Counted from the first letter of the stretch, positions 44,839 to 54,983 are shown. The stretch: DNA of 64,000 nucleotides from an uncultured Nitrosomonadaceae bacterium (GCA_943787405.1 CALSMH010000004.1:124001-188000); one strand, 5' to 3'. Program-made: numbers and translations. Notes: generated by a model from the sequence alone, not told the origin.

Positions 44839-45306
44839 CTAAGCTGCAAACCACTGAGGTTTAGCCCGGCGTCTCCATGTTGCAAAGCTAGATTTTTCAG
44901 CCATATAGAAATTACGGTAAGCCTGAATAGGATCATTTGGGTTACGATATTGCTCTGGCATGGCCTGTGCAAATGATGTCAGCCCAATGTCAGCAATAGG
45001 CGGTTCATCGAGATTTCTTACAACATCAGCTGATTTATGATCAGTGGCTCGCTCATAGCGATATTTAAACTCTTCATTTAGTGCCAACGCCAAATCACGT
45101 AGCCATCGCCAATTTGCCAGTGATTTACCTGCCCATAGAGTACATGGGTGCTTACTATGTGTGGTTCTATAGGGCACCTCAATGCCATGTTTATGGCATA
45201 CAGCGCAGAGCATTTGTGCACTTTCTAAGATCATCTTTCCTACATGCTGATTGGCATGATACTGGGCACAGCGGGTAATATTAGAGTCTAGGATAAAAAT
45301 GTTCAT
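44839..45306 (-). CDS. Pyrimidine-dimer glycosylase-like (Pyr_excise-type) protein
   Basis: 155 residues from the ATG at 45306 (MNIFILDSNITRCAQYHANQ), preferred over an ATG six codons earlier because the family begins there. The pattern HVGKMILESAQMLC, THSKHPCTLWAGKSLANWRW, IADIGLTSFAQAMPEQYR and YRNFYMAEKS is shared with phage- and bacterium-borne proteins placed near the T4 endonuclease V family. Enzymatic activity is not established for this subgroup. Neighbours give no functional hint; the family's common presence in phages suggests transfer. Confidence 0.6.
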   Translation of the reverse strand: MNIFILDSNITRCAQYHANQHVGKMILESAQMLCAVCHKHGIEVPYRTTHSKHPCTLWAGKSLANWRWLRDLALALNEEFKYRYERATDHKSADVVRNLDEPPIADIGLTSFAQAMPEQYRNPNDPIQAYRNFYMAEKSSFATWRRRAKPQWFAA

Positions 45307-45434
45307 AAAACCTAGACGCTTCAACTCTCTAATAGTTCAAACGGTAAGGTTGCATCAACGAATATTGAAGAAATTGCTATATTTGTTGCAAGTTTAGAAT
45401 AAATTTAAATACTATTTATATCTGCTATTATTAC

Positions 45435-45463
45435 CCTAATATCGATAATAAAATAAAATTAGG
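45435..45463. promoter_or_regulatory. Possible operator upstream of the Rrf2-family gene
   Basis: CCTAAT and ATTAGG, separated by 17 AT-rich bases, lie 20-48 bp before the regulator's ATG. Rrf2 proteins usually autoregulate, but this spacing is not a known Rrf2 site. Confidence 0.25.
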
Positions 45464-45482
45464 AAATTAGTAGCTAAACGCC

Positions 45483-45929
45483 ATGATTTTATCTCGAACC
45501 TCCAAATATGCCATTCAAGCACTTATCTATATGGCCACACAGCCACCTGGTGTCGCCATACTCAATCGAACAATTGCTAAAGAATTAGGGGCCTCACCTA
45601 CCTACCTGGCAAAGATATTGCAGAATTTATGTAAATTTAATCTACTTTATTCTTTCCGAGGAAATCAAGGTGGTTTCTGTTTAAGAGAAAATGGCAAAGA
45701 AATAAATTTATTGCAGATTGTTCTTGTTACCGAAGGTCCAGGACTAAAAGAAGAGTGCGTTCTAGGGTTCAAGGTGTGCAGTGATAAAAATCCTTGTCTA
45801 ATGCATACTCAATGGTCTCCTATAAAGCAGGAAATAATAAGGCTACTACAATATAAGAATTTAGAGTTCCTGGCTTCAGAGGTATTAAGTGGCAAAAAAC
45901 TAGTATCCGACTTCCCTGATTCTTTGTAA
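45483..45929 (+). CDS. Rrf2-family transcriptional regulator with a Cys cluster
   Basis: 148 residues. The N-terminal winged helix (ILSRTSKYAIQALIYMATQP, then ELGASPTYLAKILQNL and FRGNQGGFCL) is typical of Rrf2/IscR/NsrR. Three cysteines in the dimerisation helix region, ECVLGFKVCSDKNPC, have spacing C-x6-C-x5-C, suggesting an iron-sulfur cluster sensor; IscR has C-x5-C-x5-C. No iron-sulfur, nitric oxide or sulfide gene is adjacent, so the target is unknown. Confidence 0.88.
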   Translation: MILSRTSKYAIQALIYMATQPPGVAILNRTIAKELGASPTYLAKILQNLCKFNLLYSFRGNQGGFCLRENGKEINLLQIVLVTEGPGLKEECVLGFKVCSDKNPCLMHTQWSPIKQEIIRLLQYKNLEFLASEVLSGKKLVSDFPDSL

Positions 45930-46147
45930 AAGTTAGAATCGAAATCTAATAGCAGAAATTAGACTTCTATCCTTATCCACAAACATCATATCCACAATGA
46001 ATCATTTTCATGATAGTTGTATATAATCACCGTATCTTATATCGTAAAATTTTTAGATTTAAATCGAGATAGTAAATGCCTACTATAAAAAATAGTAATT
46101 AGTTTCCATCACGGTTAGCACAGGATTTATATTTGTATACTTAAATT

Positions 46148-46564
46148 ATGGAGAAGCTAACTCTCATATTCACACTGTTATTTTCAACAGTAATTTTCTC
46201 ATTACCGTCCTATGCAGAAGGGTTCTTATCGCCCTCCTATGCAGAATGGACGAAGGTGAACAAAGATGCGGATGGAAATACCAACTATGTGGATTTTAAG
46301 AGCATAAGAGAAAAAGACGGGTATGTTTATTGGTGGGTTTTGAGTGATATCTTGAAACCAACCATACAAGGACACTCATCTTCTAAAACCTATAATCAAG
46401 GTGATTGTAAATTATTTCGAGTTAGATATTTGAGCTGGATCTTTTACATAGAACCAATGGGTGGTGGAGCTGGCAACAGTGGCGGCCCTAAAGACCCACA
46501 ATGGAATTATCCTGATCCTGATTCAGTAATGGGAAATATTCTAAAAATAGTCTGCAGTGGTTAA
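46148..46564 (+). CDS. Secreted protein of the surface-adhesin protein E-like type
   Basis: 138 residues with a signal peptide (to about residue 24). The mature part EWTKVNKDADGNTNYVDFKS ... YVYWWVLSDI ... QGDCKLFRVRYLSW resembles small periplasmic/surface proteins related to Haemophilus protein E, which have this W, YVD, W-x-x-x-D pattern and two Cys (DCKLF and the C-terminal IVCSG). At the signal-peptide junction a short unit (LPSYAE / SPSYAE) is tandemly repeated. Function unknown. Confidence 0.55.
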   Translation: MEKLTLIFTLLFSTVIFSLPSYAEGFLSPSYAEWTKVNKDADGNTNYVDFKSIREKDGYVYWWVLSDILKPTIQGHSSSKTYNQGDCKLFRVRYLSWIFYIEPMGGGAGNSGGPKDPQWNYPDPDSVMGNILKIVCSG

Positions 46565-46761
46565 GCCTTAAAATAACGCAGAGATAACTCTATACCAAGA
46601 ATTTAGATGGGAAATATACTTACAATTTAAGTAAAATGATTTCGTAGGGGGTACACTTAGCCTTGGATTAAGATAATACCCATAATTTCCGTAACAAGCT
46701 TATGCGATCAATTTATTAAATATTGACAGATAATCTATCTATTGCATGTCAAATATTCCTA

Positions 46762-46838
46762 GCGCCCGTAGCTCAGTTGGATAGAGCACTTGGCTTCGAA
46801 CCAAGGGGTCGGGCGTTCGAATCGCTCCGGGCGCACCA
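46762..46838 (+). tRNA. tRNA-Arg (anticodon UCG)
   Basis: 77 nt: GCGCCCG ... CGGGCGC-ACCA with encoded CCA. Anticodon stem-loop TTGGCTTCGAACCAA gives UCG, reading CGA-type arginine codons. T-arm GGGCGTTCGAATCGCTC is standard. Confidence 0.97.
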
Positions 46839-46993
46839 TTAAATTAACAAATTATCTTAATAGATGTATCTTCTTTCTTTTGTGGAGACACAAATAGGAA
46901 GGGCCGGGATAGTAGTATGCTATCTAAATAAATAGAAAATCATCTCATACCATATTGCTGCTTTAGAAATAATTTGGAAGGCATATAAAATCC

Positions 46994-48478
46994 TTGTTAA
47001 AAACAAAACCACATATTAATTTTGATAACAGTTACTCTCGGCTGCCTGGACAATTTTATACGCGTCAGAACCCGGTGCCAGTTTCTGCACCCTCACTTAT
47101 CAGGGTTAATCATGCGCTAGCCGAAAAACTTGGTATTGATCCGATATGGTTAGAATCAGAGGAAGGAATAGCTACCATTACAGGCAATAAAATTCCCGTT
47201 GGAGGGGATCCAATAGCCACAGTCTATGCTGGACATCAGTTTGGCGGATGGAGCCCACAATTGGGCGATGGCCGCGCTATTTTATTAGGTGAAATTTTAG
47301 ATAAAGAAAATCAGCGCTATGATTTTCAATTAAAAGGCTCTGGTCCTACTCCTTATTCACGAGGGGGTGATGGTCGCGCATCATTAGGACCTATATTACG
47401 TGAATACATAGTTAGTGAGGCCATGGCTGCTTTTCATATCCCTACAACACGGATATTAGCTGCTGCATCAACCGGTGATCACGTATACCGACAAAATATT
47501 TTACCTGGCGCTATTCTTGTCCGTATTGCAAAAAGTCATATCCGCATCGGCACATTCGAATTCTTCTCTTCTCTAAATGATCAAGAAAGTCTCAAAATTC
47601 TAGCCGATCATGTTATACAGCGGCATTATCCTGAAGCTGCCGAACACAAAAATCCTGTTCTTGCATTGCTCGATGCTGTCATTGAAAATCAGGCACACTT
47701 AATCGCGTCCTGGCAACAAATTGGATTCATTCATGGGGTCATGAATACGGATAATATTTTACTGTCTGGAGAAACTATTGATTATGGCCCGTGTGCTTTT
47801 ATGGACGAATATCATCCGGAGACTGTTTTCAGCTCCATTGATCGAAATGGTCGTTATGCTTATGGGAATCAACCTACCATTGGTCGCTGGAATTTAATCC
47901 AGCTAGCTCAAGTCCTGATTCCTTTGTTAAATAAGGACCCTAAAAAAGCAACAGAATTAGCACAAGAATCCATCATTAAATATATAAATTTACTGACGAA
48001 ATCCTATCAAAATGGCATGACAATGAAACTTGGTATATGTAATGCCATACCTGATGATATAAAACTAATTAAGGATTTACTAGATATTATGGCTGAAGAT
48101 AAAATGGACTACACATTGACCTTCAGATATCTGTCTGATCTAGCGGGAGATGATACCGGGAAGGGAGTTGGTAGTCTTGTTACCCTCTCTGAGAAATTTA
48201 GCTCTTGGCTAGATCGATGGAGAAAACGATTAGTTTTAGATGCACAAACCTCTATACAACGGCAGGCTAGAATGTACGCCAGGAACCCCGTCTTTATACC
48301 ACGCAATCATCTTATTGAAGAAATTATCCAGGCCGCTGTTGAGAATGGGGACTTTCATCCTTTCCATCAACTCGTAGATATCTTAAATCATCCCTTTGAA
48401 TACAAATCAGCATTAAAGAAATATGCCTTAGCGCCAAGGCCTGAGCAAGTTGTTCACGAAACTTTTTGTGGAACGTAG
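46994..48478 (+). CDS. selO: SelO-family protein AMPylase (YdiU/UPF0061)
   Basis: 494 residues from a TTG start; no ATG exists near the conserved N-terminal FDNSYSRLPGQFYTRQNP. SelO is a pseudokinase-fold enzyme that transfers AMP to protein hydroxyls and is linked to redox stress. Family motifs are YAGHQFGGWSPQLGDGRAIL, LKGSGPTPYSRGGDGRA, LREYIVSEAMAAFHIPTTR, GFIHGVMNTDNILLSGETID and YGPCAFMDEYHP. Selenocysteine is not expected in the bacterial enzyme. Confidence 0.94.
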   Translation: MLKTKPHINFDNSYSRLPGQFYTRQNPVPVSAPSLIRVNHALAEKLGIDPIWLESEEGIATITGNKIPVGGDPIATVYAGHQFGGWSPQLGDGRAILLGEILDKENQRYDFQLKGSGPTPYSRGGDGRASLGPILREYIVSEAMAAFHIPTTRILAAASTGDHVYRQNILPGAILVRIAKSHIRIGTFEFFSSLNDQESLKILADHVIQRHYPEAAEHKNPVLALLDAVIENQAHLIASWQQIGFIHGVMNTDNILLSGETIDYGPCAFMDEYHPETVFSSIDRNGRYAYGNQPTIGRWNLIQLAQVLIPLLNKDPKKATELAQESIIKYINLLTKSYQNGMTMKLGICNAIPDDIKLIKDLLDIMAEDKMDYTLTFRYLSDLAGDDTGKGVGSLVTLSEKFSSWLDRWRKRLVLDAQTSIQRQARMYARNPVFIPRNHLIEEIIQAAVENGDFHPFHQLVDILNHPFEYKSALKKYALAPRPEQVVHETFCGT

Positions 48479-48663
48479 TTCCTTTCCTTGCGGATAAGAA
48501 ATTCTAGGTCTCATTTTATCGACCCACCTCTGAGTTTCCAAAGCAGCTACCGTATGTAGGGAGCATATTAAACTGACTAGGACATTCACCCGTAGTTACA
48601 AATAGCTATAGAATCCCTCTACCCTTTAATCTTAAAATTAATCACATAGTCCTGCTAAAACAT

Positions 48664-49020
48664 TTACTGAGAATTTGCTTCCTTTATTGCTTCATTTAAT
48701 TTCTCATTAATTTTCCTTATATCAGAATTTGCATTTCTTATATACTCTTTTATGCACTTTCTATATGATTTTGTTTGTGAATTGTAGTCATCTACTTTGG
48801 AATTATAATCTGCTAATTCAGAATTATAATTTACTACATCCTGCTCTTTACTCTCGTCACCACTAAATAAACCCAACTCATCTGGCTTAGGGGGAGGGAG
48901 GGGACAATTATGCGAAGGATACTCTGAAATAACCGATTTCAAATCACCTGTCTCTGCTGCAATCACAACAGGAGGAAAAAAAGTTAGTACAAACATAAGC
49001 ATAATTAATGGACGATTCAT
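48664..49020 (-). CDS. Small secreted coiled-coil protein, unrecognised
   Basis: 118 residues with a signal peptide (to about residue 21, VVIAA). The mature part has a Pro-rich stretch (NCPLPPPKPDELG), then a heptad series with repeated YNS (NYNSELADYNSKVDDYNSQ), a second Cys (YRKCIKEY), and a charged helix to the end. The two cysteines could pair. Good GAGGGCA site before the ATG. Convergent with selO; 200 bp without genes separate it from ppc. No family recognised. Confidence 0.65.
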   Translation of the reverse strand: MNRPLIMLMFVLTFFPPVVIAAETGDLKSVISEYPSHNCPLPPPKPDELGLFSGDESKEQDVVNYNSELADYNSKVDDYNSQTKSYRKCIKEYIRNANSDIRKINEKLNEAIKEANSQ

Positions 49021-49220
49021 TTGCCCTCCAATTTATAAAAAATAATTACATCTAGAAATTAACAGTACTCTACTGATATATATTTCTGGATTACCACACA
49101 GAAAGACCCATGAATAGCCGGTGCTCCAAGAAAATCTGCCTAGGGACTTAAATTGATGATGGGCTATTCTATTAACCCAATCAGAGAAAATCTAAATGGC
49201 CTCGTAGTGATCAACTATAT

Positions 49221-51992
49221 CTAACCACTATTCCTTAACCAACCCGCGACACCATTGATGGCCAGATGAATTGCAAGCTTTATCGAGTCATCTGTATCGC
49301 CTGCACGATAGCGACGGAGTAATTCTATTTGCAAATGATTCAATGGATCTATATAGGGAGTGCGGTTACGAATACTACGTGCAAGGGTTGGATTGTCTGT
49401 AAGTAATTCACTATGCTTTGTAATAGCAAACAACCATTTCTTACTACGCTCATATTCTTCCTGAATACGAGTAAGTACTTCTTCGCGCAAATTACTATCT
49501 GTTACCAACTCAGCGTAACTTGATGCGATACCCATATCCGTTTTCGCTAGCACCATATCCATATTAGATAATAACGTTTGCATGAATGACCAGGTTTGAT
49601 ACATCTCCTGTAGTAACTTAAGCCCATCCTCACCCTGACCCTTGTGAGAAATAAATTCTTCTACAGCAGAACCAAAACCATACCAACCAGGAATTGTGGA
49701 GCGATTTACACTCCAACTAAATACCCATGGGATTGCACGTAAATCCTCAATAAGCTCAGATTTTTTACGTGATGATGGACGGCTACCTATAAACAACCCT
49801 GAAATTTCTCTGATTGGTGTAGATTCCTGAAAATACTTCCTGAAACCAGGAGTTTCATACACCAAATTACGATAAGCAGAAAATGCACCTTGTGATAATA
49901 ATTCAATAGCCTGAAAGTATCTTTCTGTATGCGTACCTGATACATCACGGTTTAATAACGAAGCTTCAACAGTAGCTGCCACCAGAATTTCAAGATTACG
50001 TCGTCCTATTTCAGGGTTAGCATATTTACTGCTTATGACCTCTCCCTGCTCTGTAACACGTATTTGACCATTAACAGAACCTGGTGGCTGAGCCAATATC
50101 GCCTGATAACTCGGCCCTCCCCCACGTCCTACTGTTCCGCCGCGCCCATGAAATAATCTCAATTTAATTGAATGCTTAGCAAAAAGCTTTGTCAATTCTG
50201 TTTCGGCCTTGTAAAGCTCCCAATTAGCTGTTAAAAATCCACCGTCCTTATTACTATCAGAATACCCCAGCATTATTTCCTGCACATCACCACGTGAATT
50301 AAGCAATTTTCGATAATATGGTAGTGAAAATAATTTATCCATAATATCGATACAGTTTCGTAAATCATCAATCGTCTCAAACAACGGAATAATATTGAGA
50401 TGTAAGTTAGGAATCTCCCCGGTTTCCAATAACCCAACTTCCTTTAACAACAATGCTACTTCCAAAATATCAGAGGCGTTGTCAGCCTTAGAAATAATAT
50501 AGTTTGGTAAAGAATTATGGCCAAATCTACCATGAATTTCTGCCATCATCTTCAAAATACGAAGCTCATTCTGACTGGTTTCTGAGTATTCCAAATAAGG
50601 CGAGAATAGTGGGCGGGGGTTACTTATTTCAGCAAGTAAACATTGGGTACGTTCGGCCTCGTTCATCTCTGAATAGCAAACTCCTGTGCTATTCTGTAAC
50701 AATTCTGCTACCACATGCTCATGGACATGACTATGCTGGCGTATATCTAGCGATGCAAGATGAAAACCAAAGACTTCAGCTGCTCGCCGCAAATGACGCA
50801 ATGACCCATTAGCCAAATAATATGATTTATGATATTTGAGTGAATTAATAACAATATCTAACTCGTGAATAAATTCCGTACATTGTTTATATGGTTTAGC
50901 AGGACCGACTGGGCGCAGAGGTGTGACTGTGTGGCCAAGCTGTTTACTGGTAGAGACAAGGCGTGCATAGATACCAATCAATGCACGCCGGTAAGGCTCA
51001 TCTTTACGACTAATTTCTCGATCAGGGGATGAGGCAGCCAACTCATCTAATTCATCACTCACTTCCACCAATATACTAGTCAGACTTAGCTCCCGACCAA
51101 TTTGGTGCGTTTGTTTTATATAATAATCCAGTGCTAGTGCTGATTGACGCTCAATTGCACTCAGCATCGTCTGTTCACTTACAAATGGATTTCCATCACG
51201 GTCCCCTCCTATCCAACTACCAATACGTAAGAAAGGCGGAATGTGTGGGGCATCTTTGCCTATACTACCTTCAAGTATATCTTCGATTTCTGCATAGACA
51301 TGTGGAACTTCAGTAAGAAAAGTATGATGATAATAAGACAAGCCATTTTTTATTTCATCATCTACTGTTAAGCGCTCAAAGCGCAACATACGAGTCTGCC
51401 AAAGTGTCAAGATAGCACGACGTAAACCCTCTTCATTACTCTTTAATTCTTCCGGGGTAAGCTGTAATCGATCCCTTTCATTTAGCAAACTAGCTATAGT
51501 TGAATGACAATCTAGTATGCTTTTTCGTTGCACTTCTGTGGGGTGAGCAGTTAATACTGGAGACATTGCGGTCTCTTTGAAAAATTCAGTTACAGTATTG
51601 TCAGATGCTCCATCTGCGAATACTCTTTCTAGTGCTAGCGCAATACTACCCTCTTGGTGCTCTGACCCAGCGCAAAGATGAGCACGGCGGCGGCGATTAT
51701 GATGTATATCTTCAGCAATATTGGAGAGCTGTGATAAATAATTAAATGCTCTTACCACCATAACAGTGTCCCTATTGCCTAATTGTTTAAGCAACATATC
51801 AAGATGCTGGCGTGCCTCTGAGCTCTTTTCCCGATGCATGCGTACAGCAGTCTGACGAATATTTTCAATCAGATCAAAAACAGCAACACCTTCTTGCTGG
51901 CGTAATGTATCGCCCAATATGCGACCCAACATGCGAATATCTTCACGTAACGGTAAATCTTTATCTTTATCTATAGAAATCTGGGAACTCAT
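49221..51992 (-). CDS. ppc: Phosphoenolpyruvate carboxylase
   Basis: 923 residues. Carboxylates PEP to oxaloacetate, refilling the TCA cycle, useful to an autotroph. Catalytic motifs: LTAHPTEVQRKSILDCH (catalytic His), GSWIGGDRDGNPFV, LDIRQHSHVHE, MLGYSDSNKDGGFLTANWEL and the glycine-rich FHGRGGTVGRGGGPSYQAIL. Separated from the upstream channel gene by 183 bp. Confidence 0.98.
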   Translation of the reverse strand: MSSQISIDKDKDLPLREDIRMLGRILGDTLRQQEGVAVFDLIENIRQTAVRMHREKSSEARQHLDMLLKQLGNRDTVMVVRAFNYLSQLSNIAEDIHHNRRRRAHLCAGSEHQEGSIALALERVFADGASDNTVTEFFKETAMSPVLTAHPTEVQRKSILDCHSTIASLLNERDRLQLTPEELKSNEEGLRRAILTLWQTRMLRFERLTVDDEIKNGLSYYHHTFLTEVPHVYAEIEDILEGSIGKDAPHIPPFLRIGSWIGGDRDGNPFVSEQTMLSAIERQSALALDYYIKQTHQIGRELSLTSILVEVSDELDELAASSPDREISRKDEPYRRALIGIYARLVSTSKQLGHTVTPLRPVGPAKPYKQCTEFIHELDIVINSLKYHKSYYLANGSLRHLRRAAEVFGFHLASLDIRQHSHVHEHVVAELLQNSTGVCYSEMNEAERTQCLLAEISNPRPLFSPYLEYSETSQNELRILKMMAEIHGRFGHNSLPNYIISKADNASDILEVALLLKEVGLLETGEIPNLHLNIIPLFETIDDLRNCIDIMDKLFSLPYYRKLLNSRGDVQEIMLGYSDSNKDGGFLTANWELYKAETELTKLFAKHSIKLRLFHGRGGTVGRGGGPSYQAILAQPPGSVNGQIRVTEQGEVISSKYANPEIGRRNLEILVAATVEASLLNRDVSGTHTERYFQAIELLSQGAFSAYRNLVYETPGFRKYFQESTPIREISGLFIGSRPSSRKKSELIEDLRAIPWVFSWSVNRSTIPGWYGFGSAVEEFISHKGQGEDGLKLLQEMYQTWSFMQTLLSNMDMVLAKTDMGIASSYAELVTDSNLREEVLTRIQEEYERSKKWLFAITKHSELLTDNPTLARSIRNRTPYIDPLNHLQIELLRRYRAGDTDDSIKLAIHLAINGVAGWLRNSG

Positions 51993-52175
51993 TAATTAAT
52001 ATCCTTCATAAGTACTAATACAAACTATATACCTTTCAGTCTAGCCTAATTTTAACATTACTAAAAAATAGAGGCTCAGCTAACTATTAGCCGCCCAGAC
52101 AGATTAAACTAATTTATTAATAGCTAGAAAACACGACCGTTCTCGATCCTCTCCAAAAGAGAAATGAAATAACGC

Positions 52176-54683
52176 CTATTTATCAGAATTTGGGGCAGGA
52201 TTTAGATTCGGTGGCAAAGACATTCCTTTGCTCAGGTCAGGAATTTGGCCCTTATTCTCACTTATTATATGCAGATCACGCTGTGGAAAGGGAACACCAA
52301 TATCTTCTTTTTTAAGTGCCTCCTGAACAGCAACAGCTAATTCACTACGAATTGAGTAACCGTAATTAACATCAACCCAAGTCCAGAGTTTAAATTCAAG
52401 TGCGCTATCACCAAAATTAACGAAAAAAGCGAGGGGCTCAGGATTAGAAAAGACTTTCGGATTAGACTTTGCCACTTTAACAAGAAGATCAATCACTTGT
52501 TGGGCCGGTGTCCCATATTCCACACCGACATCTAATTCAAGCCGACGAACTTTATCCGTAAGAGTCCAGTTCACAACCTTATCAGATACCAACATGCTGT
52601 TTGGAACAATCACTTCTGATCCGTCAAATTTCCGAATTACACTTGCACGTATTCCAATTCGTTTCATTTCCCCCCATATTTCTGGTAGTTCTATAATGTC
52701 ACCTACTCCGATTGGTCGTTCAAAAAGGAGAATTAACCCAGATACAAAATTATTTACTACATTCTGCAGACCAAACCCGATGCCAACGCCAAGACCACCT
52801 GCTATGATACTTAGCTTTGTAAGCTCAATTCCTGCAGCAGCTAGCGCAACAAAAAACCCGATAAAAACTAATGTATATCGTACAAGGCCTGAAATGGCCT
52901 GAGGGACGCCTCTCCCTGTACGTACTCTCGGAAATACATCCTCACGAAGAACAAAATTAACAAAACGTGCAATTAGACGGGAGAGCCAGACAATCAAAAC
53001 GAATATCATGATATCTCCCAACGAGACAGAAAGGGAACCGATCGAAGTGGTGGCACTAAGTAATTTAGCAGTGCTGTCCAACATAAGATCAAGCAGACCA
53101 ATCGGCCGGAGCACAAGTACCCCCCACAAACCAACAGCAATTATTTTGAGCCCTCCTCCAATTCGCCTCCGGATAAGTTGCCGGTTTCTTGAAACCATAC
53201 GAAAGAAATTAAGTGGGCGGAAAAGTAGAACAAAAGTTATTAAGCTCTGAAATACTAGGAACAAAACATAAACCCCAATACTTGCATAACCACCTCCAAG
53301 AATGCTCGCACGAAGCACTCTAGCTAAATTATCCCACCCGACCAGATCGGAGAATATTGCCACTGCCAGAACAATGGCAGCCAATTTCATTGCAAAATTC
53401 AGAAGCGGAAGATATGGAGCTAATGGAGAGGTTTCGATTTGACCTTGTGATCTCAGGAACCAGAACAAAAAAACAAGCGCTACAATCATTTCTATCAGAA
53501 AAACAACATGCTCTAGTGTTGGGGACGAACCCAAAAGGTCAAGTGCTATTCGATCAAATATAGCTATAATCATGAGACCCCATATTAAAGGGGCAACAAT
53601 AGGTAATTGAAAACGCCTGATAATCGATAAAATAGCCACACCACAGAGTGAAACCAAAATGAAACTAACATTTGTGGTTCCCAGCCATTCCAGGGGAGTA
53701 GTAAAACTTGCAGTAATCAGTAAAGCCATCGCCAATGGCACTTCAAAAACTTCTCTCGCATTCTGTAAATCATAATTCTTATTAACCTTTGTCATCCGGA
53801 CGCGGGAACGGAGCCAGTACAGAATAAAAGTCAACGTTACAAATAATAATAACTGGAAGTTTAATAAGGGCGCTTGGTCAATCGTGTCTTTCTTGATCCT
53901 ATAAAATAATTGCTGTGTCTCAAGTGCAGTCCATTCCTTAAAAAGAGACTCTCGTATCAAAGGGCTCCACAACGGCGGACGGTTAGCTCCTAAAATACTT
54001 CTGATTCTTGTGCCGTTTGTATTTTGTAATTGCTTAAAATCAGCCTCAAGAGAGCTGCTAGGTATAATCAGTTTGTCTCGTACAGCTAGTACTTGATTAC
54101 GATGTTCTACAATTTTTGAGCGTGCATTTTCAATATCACTACGTACTATAGCTATTCGCTTCACTGTAGTCTCAGCCACATTATCCTGCCGGTTAACCTC
54201 AGCTGAGGTTTCTGCCCAGACGGCTACGATCTCATCTGTTCTCTGAAGCGTTTTTTGAATTCCGACTAGTTCGTTATCAAGCTCCTTAATCCATGGCTGT
54301 ATACGATCTTTAAGAATTCTACTATTTTTATTTTCAAGCTCTTGTAAAGTACGGATATTAGGTTTCCCCGCAAGCGCCTCCCGGATCGATGATAATAGAG
54401 AGTTTACTTCTGGAAGAGCAAGATCAAGCTTTAGATCAATACGTTTAAGTTTCTGGCTAGATTCCTCAGTAGGAAGAAGAGTGCTAAGTTCGACACCAGT
54501 CTTGGCTGCACGATCCGATACTGCTTCTAATGGGATTGCCTGTACTTTAGACTCTAAGTTTTCAGGAGCTTCAATTTCTGATCTATCAGGTAAAGATTCC
54601 TGAGCTGAAGCAGGAGTCCAGGAAAAAGTGGCAATCAGGCAGGTTAAGCATGCTAAGCGTATAAGTCTTACTGACAGCGCCAT
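52176..54683 (-). CDS. Large MscS-family mechanosensitive channel (DUF3772/MscK-like)
   Basis: 835 residues. A signal peptide and a long periplasmic helical region (residues about 25-270, DUF3772-like) are followed by about ten membrane spans and the MscS core: pore helix IAGGLGVGIGFGLQNVVNNF, then LILLFERPIGVGDIIELP and the cytoplasmic vestibule. Such channels open under hypo-osmotic shock. The C-terminal Pro/Asn-rich tail is short. Not the same as small MscS. Confidence 0.92.
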   Translation of the reverse strand: MALSVRLIRLACLTCLIATFSWTPASAQESLPDRSEIEAPENLESKVQAIPLEAVSDRAAKTGVELSTLLPTEESSQKLKRIDLKLDLALPEVNSLLSSIREALAGKPNIRTLQELENKNSRILKDRIQPWIKELDNELVGIQKTLQRTDEIVAVWAETSAEVNRQDNVAETTVKRIAIVRSDIENARSKIVEHRNQVLAVRDKLIIPSSSLEADFKQLQNTNGTRIRSILGANRPPLWSPLIRESLFKEWTALETQQLFYRIKKDTIDQAPLLNFQLLLFVTLTFILYWLRSRVRMTKVNKNYDLQNAREVFEVPLAMALLITASFTTPLEWLGTTNVSFILVSLCGVAILSIIRRFQLPIVAPLIWGLMIIAIFDRIALDLLGSSPTLEHVVFLIEMIVALVFLFWFLRSQGQIETSPLAPYLPLLNFAMKLAAIVLAVAIFSDLVGWDNLARVLRASILGGGYASIGVYVLFLVFQSLITFVLLFRPLNFFRMVSRNRQLIRRRIGGGLKIIAVGLWGVLVLRPIGLLDLMLDSTAKLLSATTSIGSLSVSLGDIMIFVLIVWLSRLIARFVNFVLREDVFPRVRTGRGVPQAISGLVRYTLVFIGFFVALAAAGIELTKLSIIAGGLGVGIGFGLQNVVNNFVSGLILLFERPIGVGDIIELPEIWGEMKRIGIRASVIRKFDGSEVIVPNSMLVSDKVVNWTLTDKVRRLELDVGVEYGTPAQQVIDLLVKVAKSNPKVFSNPEPLAFFVNFGDSALEFKLWTWVDVNYGYSIRSELAVAVQEALKKEDIGVPFPQRDLHIISENKGQIPDLSKGMSLPPNLNPAPNSDK

Positions 54684-54836
54684 AAATATGGACCTTTTTT
54701 CTGTATAGTAATTGTATTCAAATACTAATTTTTAGTATCTATTCCTATTATAGCTAATTATCACACCTTCCCATGAAACAGAAAACGACGTTGAAAATCT
54801 TAGCAAATGTGCAAAAAGTCACGTTAGGAAAAAAAT

Positions 54837-54983
54837 TTACTTCTTAGTGACCTGTTCCTGAGCAACAAATCCCTCATAAGACAAAAGTGCCACTTCCGCC
54901 AGAATCCCAATAACTGCAATTACAACCATTGTCATAATTAAGGTACGGCCAGATTGAGTTCTCTTCGTTTTGATATACTTCAT
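54837..54983 (-). pseudogene. 48-codon remnant resembling the N-terminal helix of a type IV pilin
   Basis: Reads MKYIKTKRTQSGRTLIMTMV, then VIAVIGILAEVALLSYEGFV and AQEQVTKK, stop. Type IV pilins read GFTLIELMIVVAIIGILAAI followed by AIPAYQDY-xARAQVTE, so the alignment runs through the whole peptide. The key residues are lost: the +1 Phe of the processing site is Arg and Glu5 is Met, and the entire globular domain is missing. It could be expressed as a single-span peptide, but decay of a pilA gene is the simpler reading. Confidence 0.6.

Noticed and set aside
46994-47045. A later ATG as the selO start
   Set aside because: Conserved N-terminal residues (FDNSYSRLPG) lie before any in-frame ATG, so the TTG is kept.
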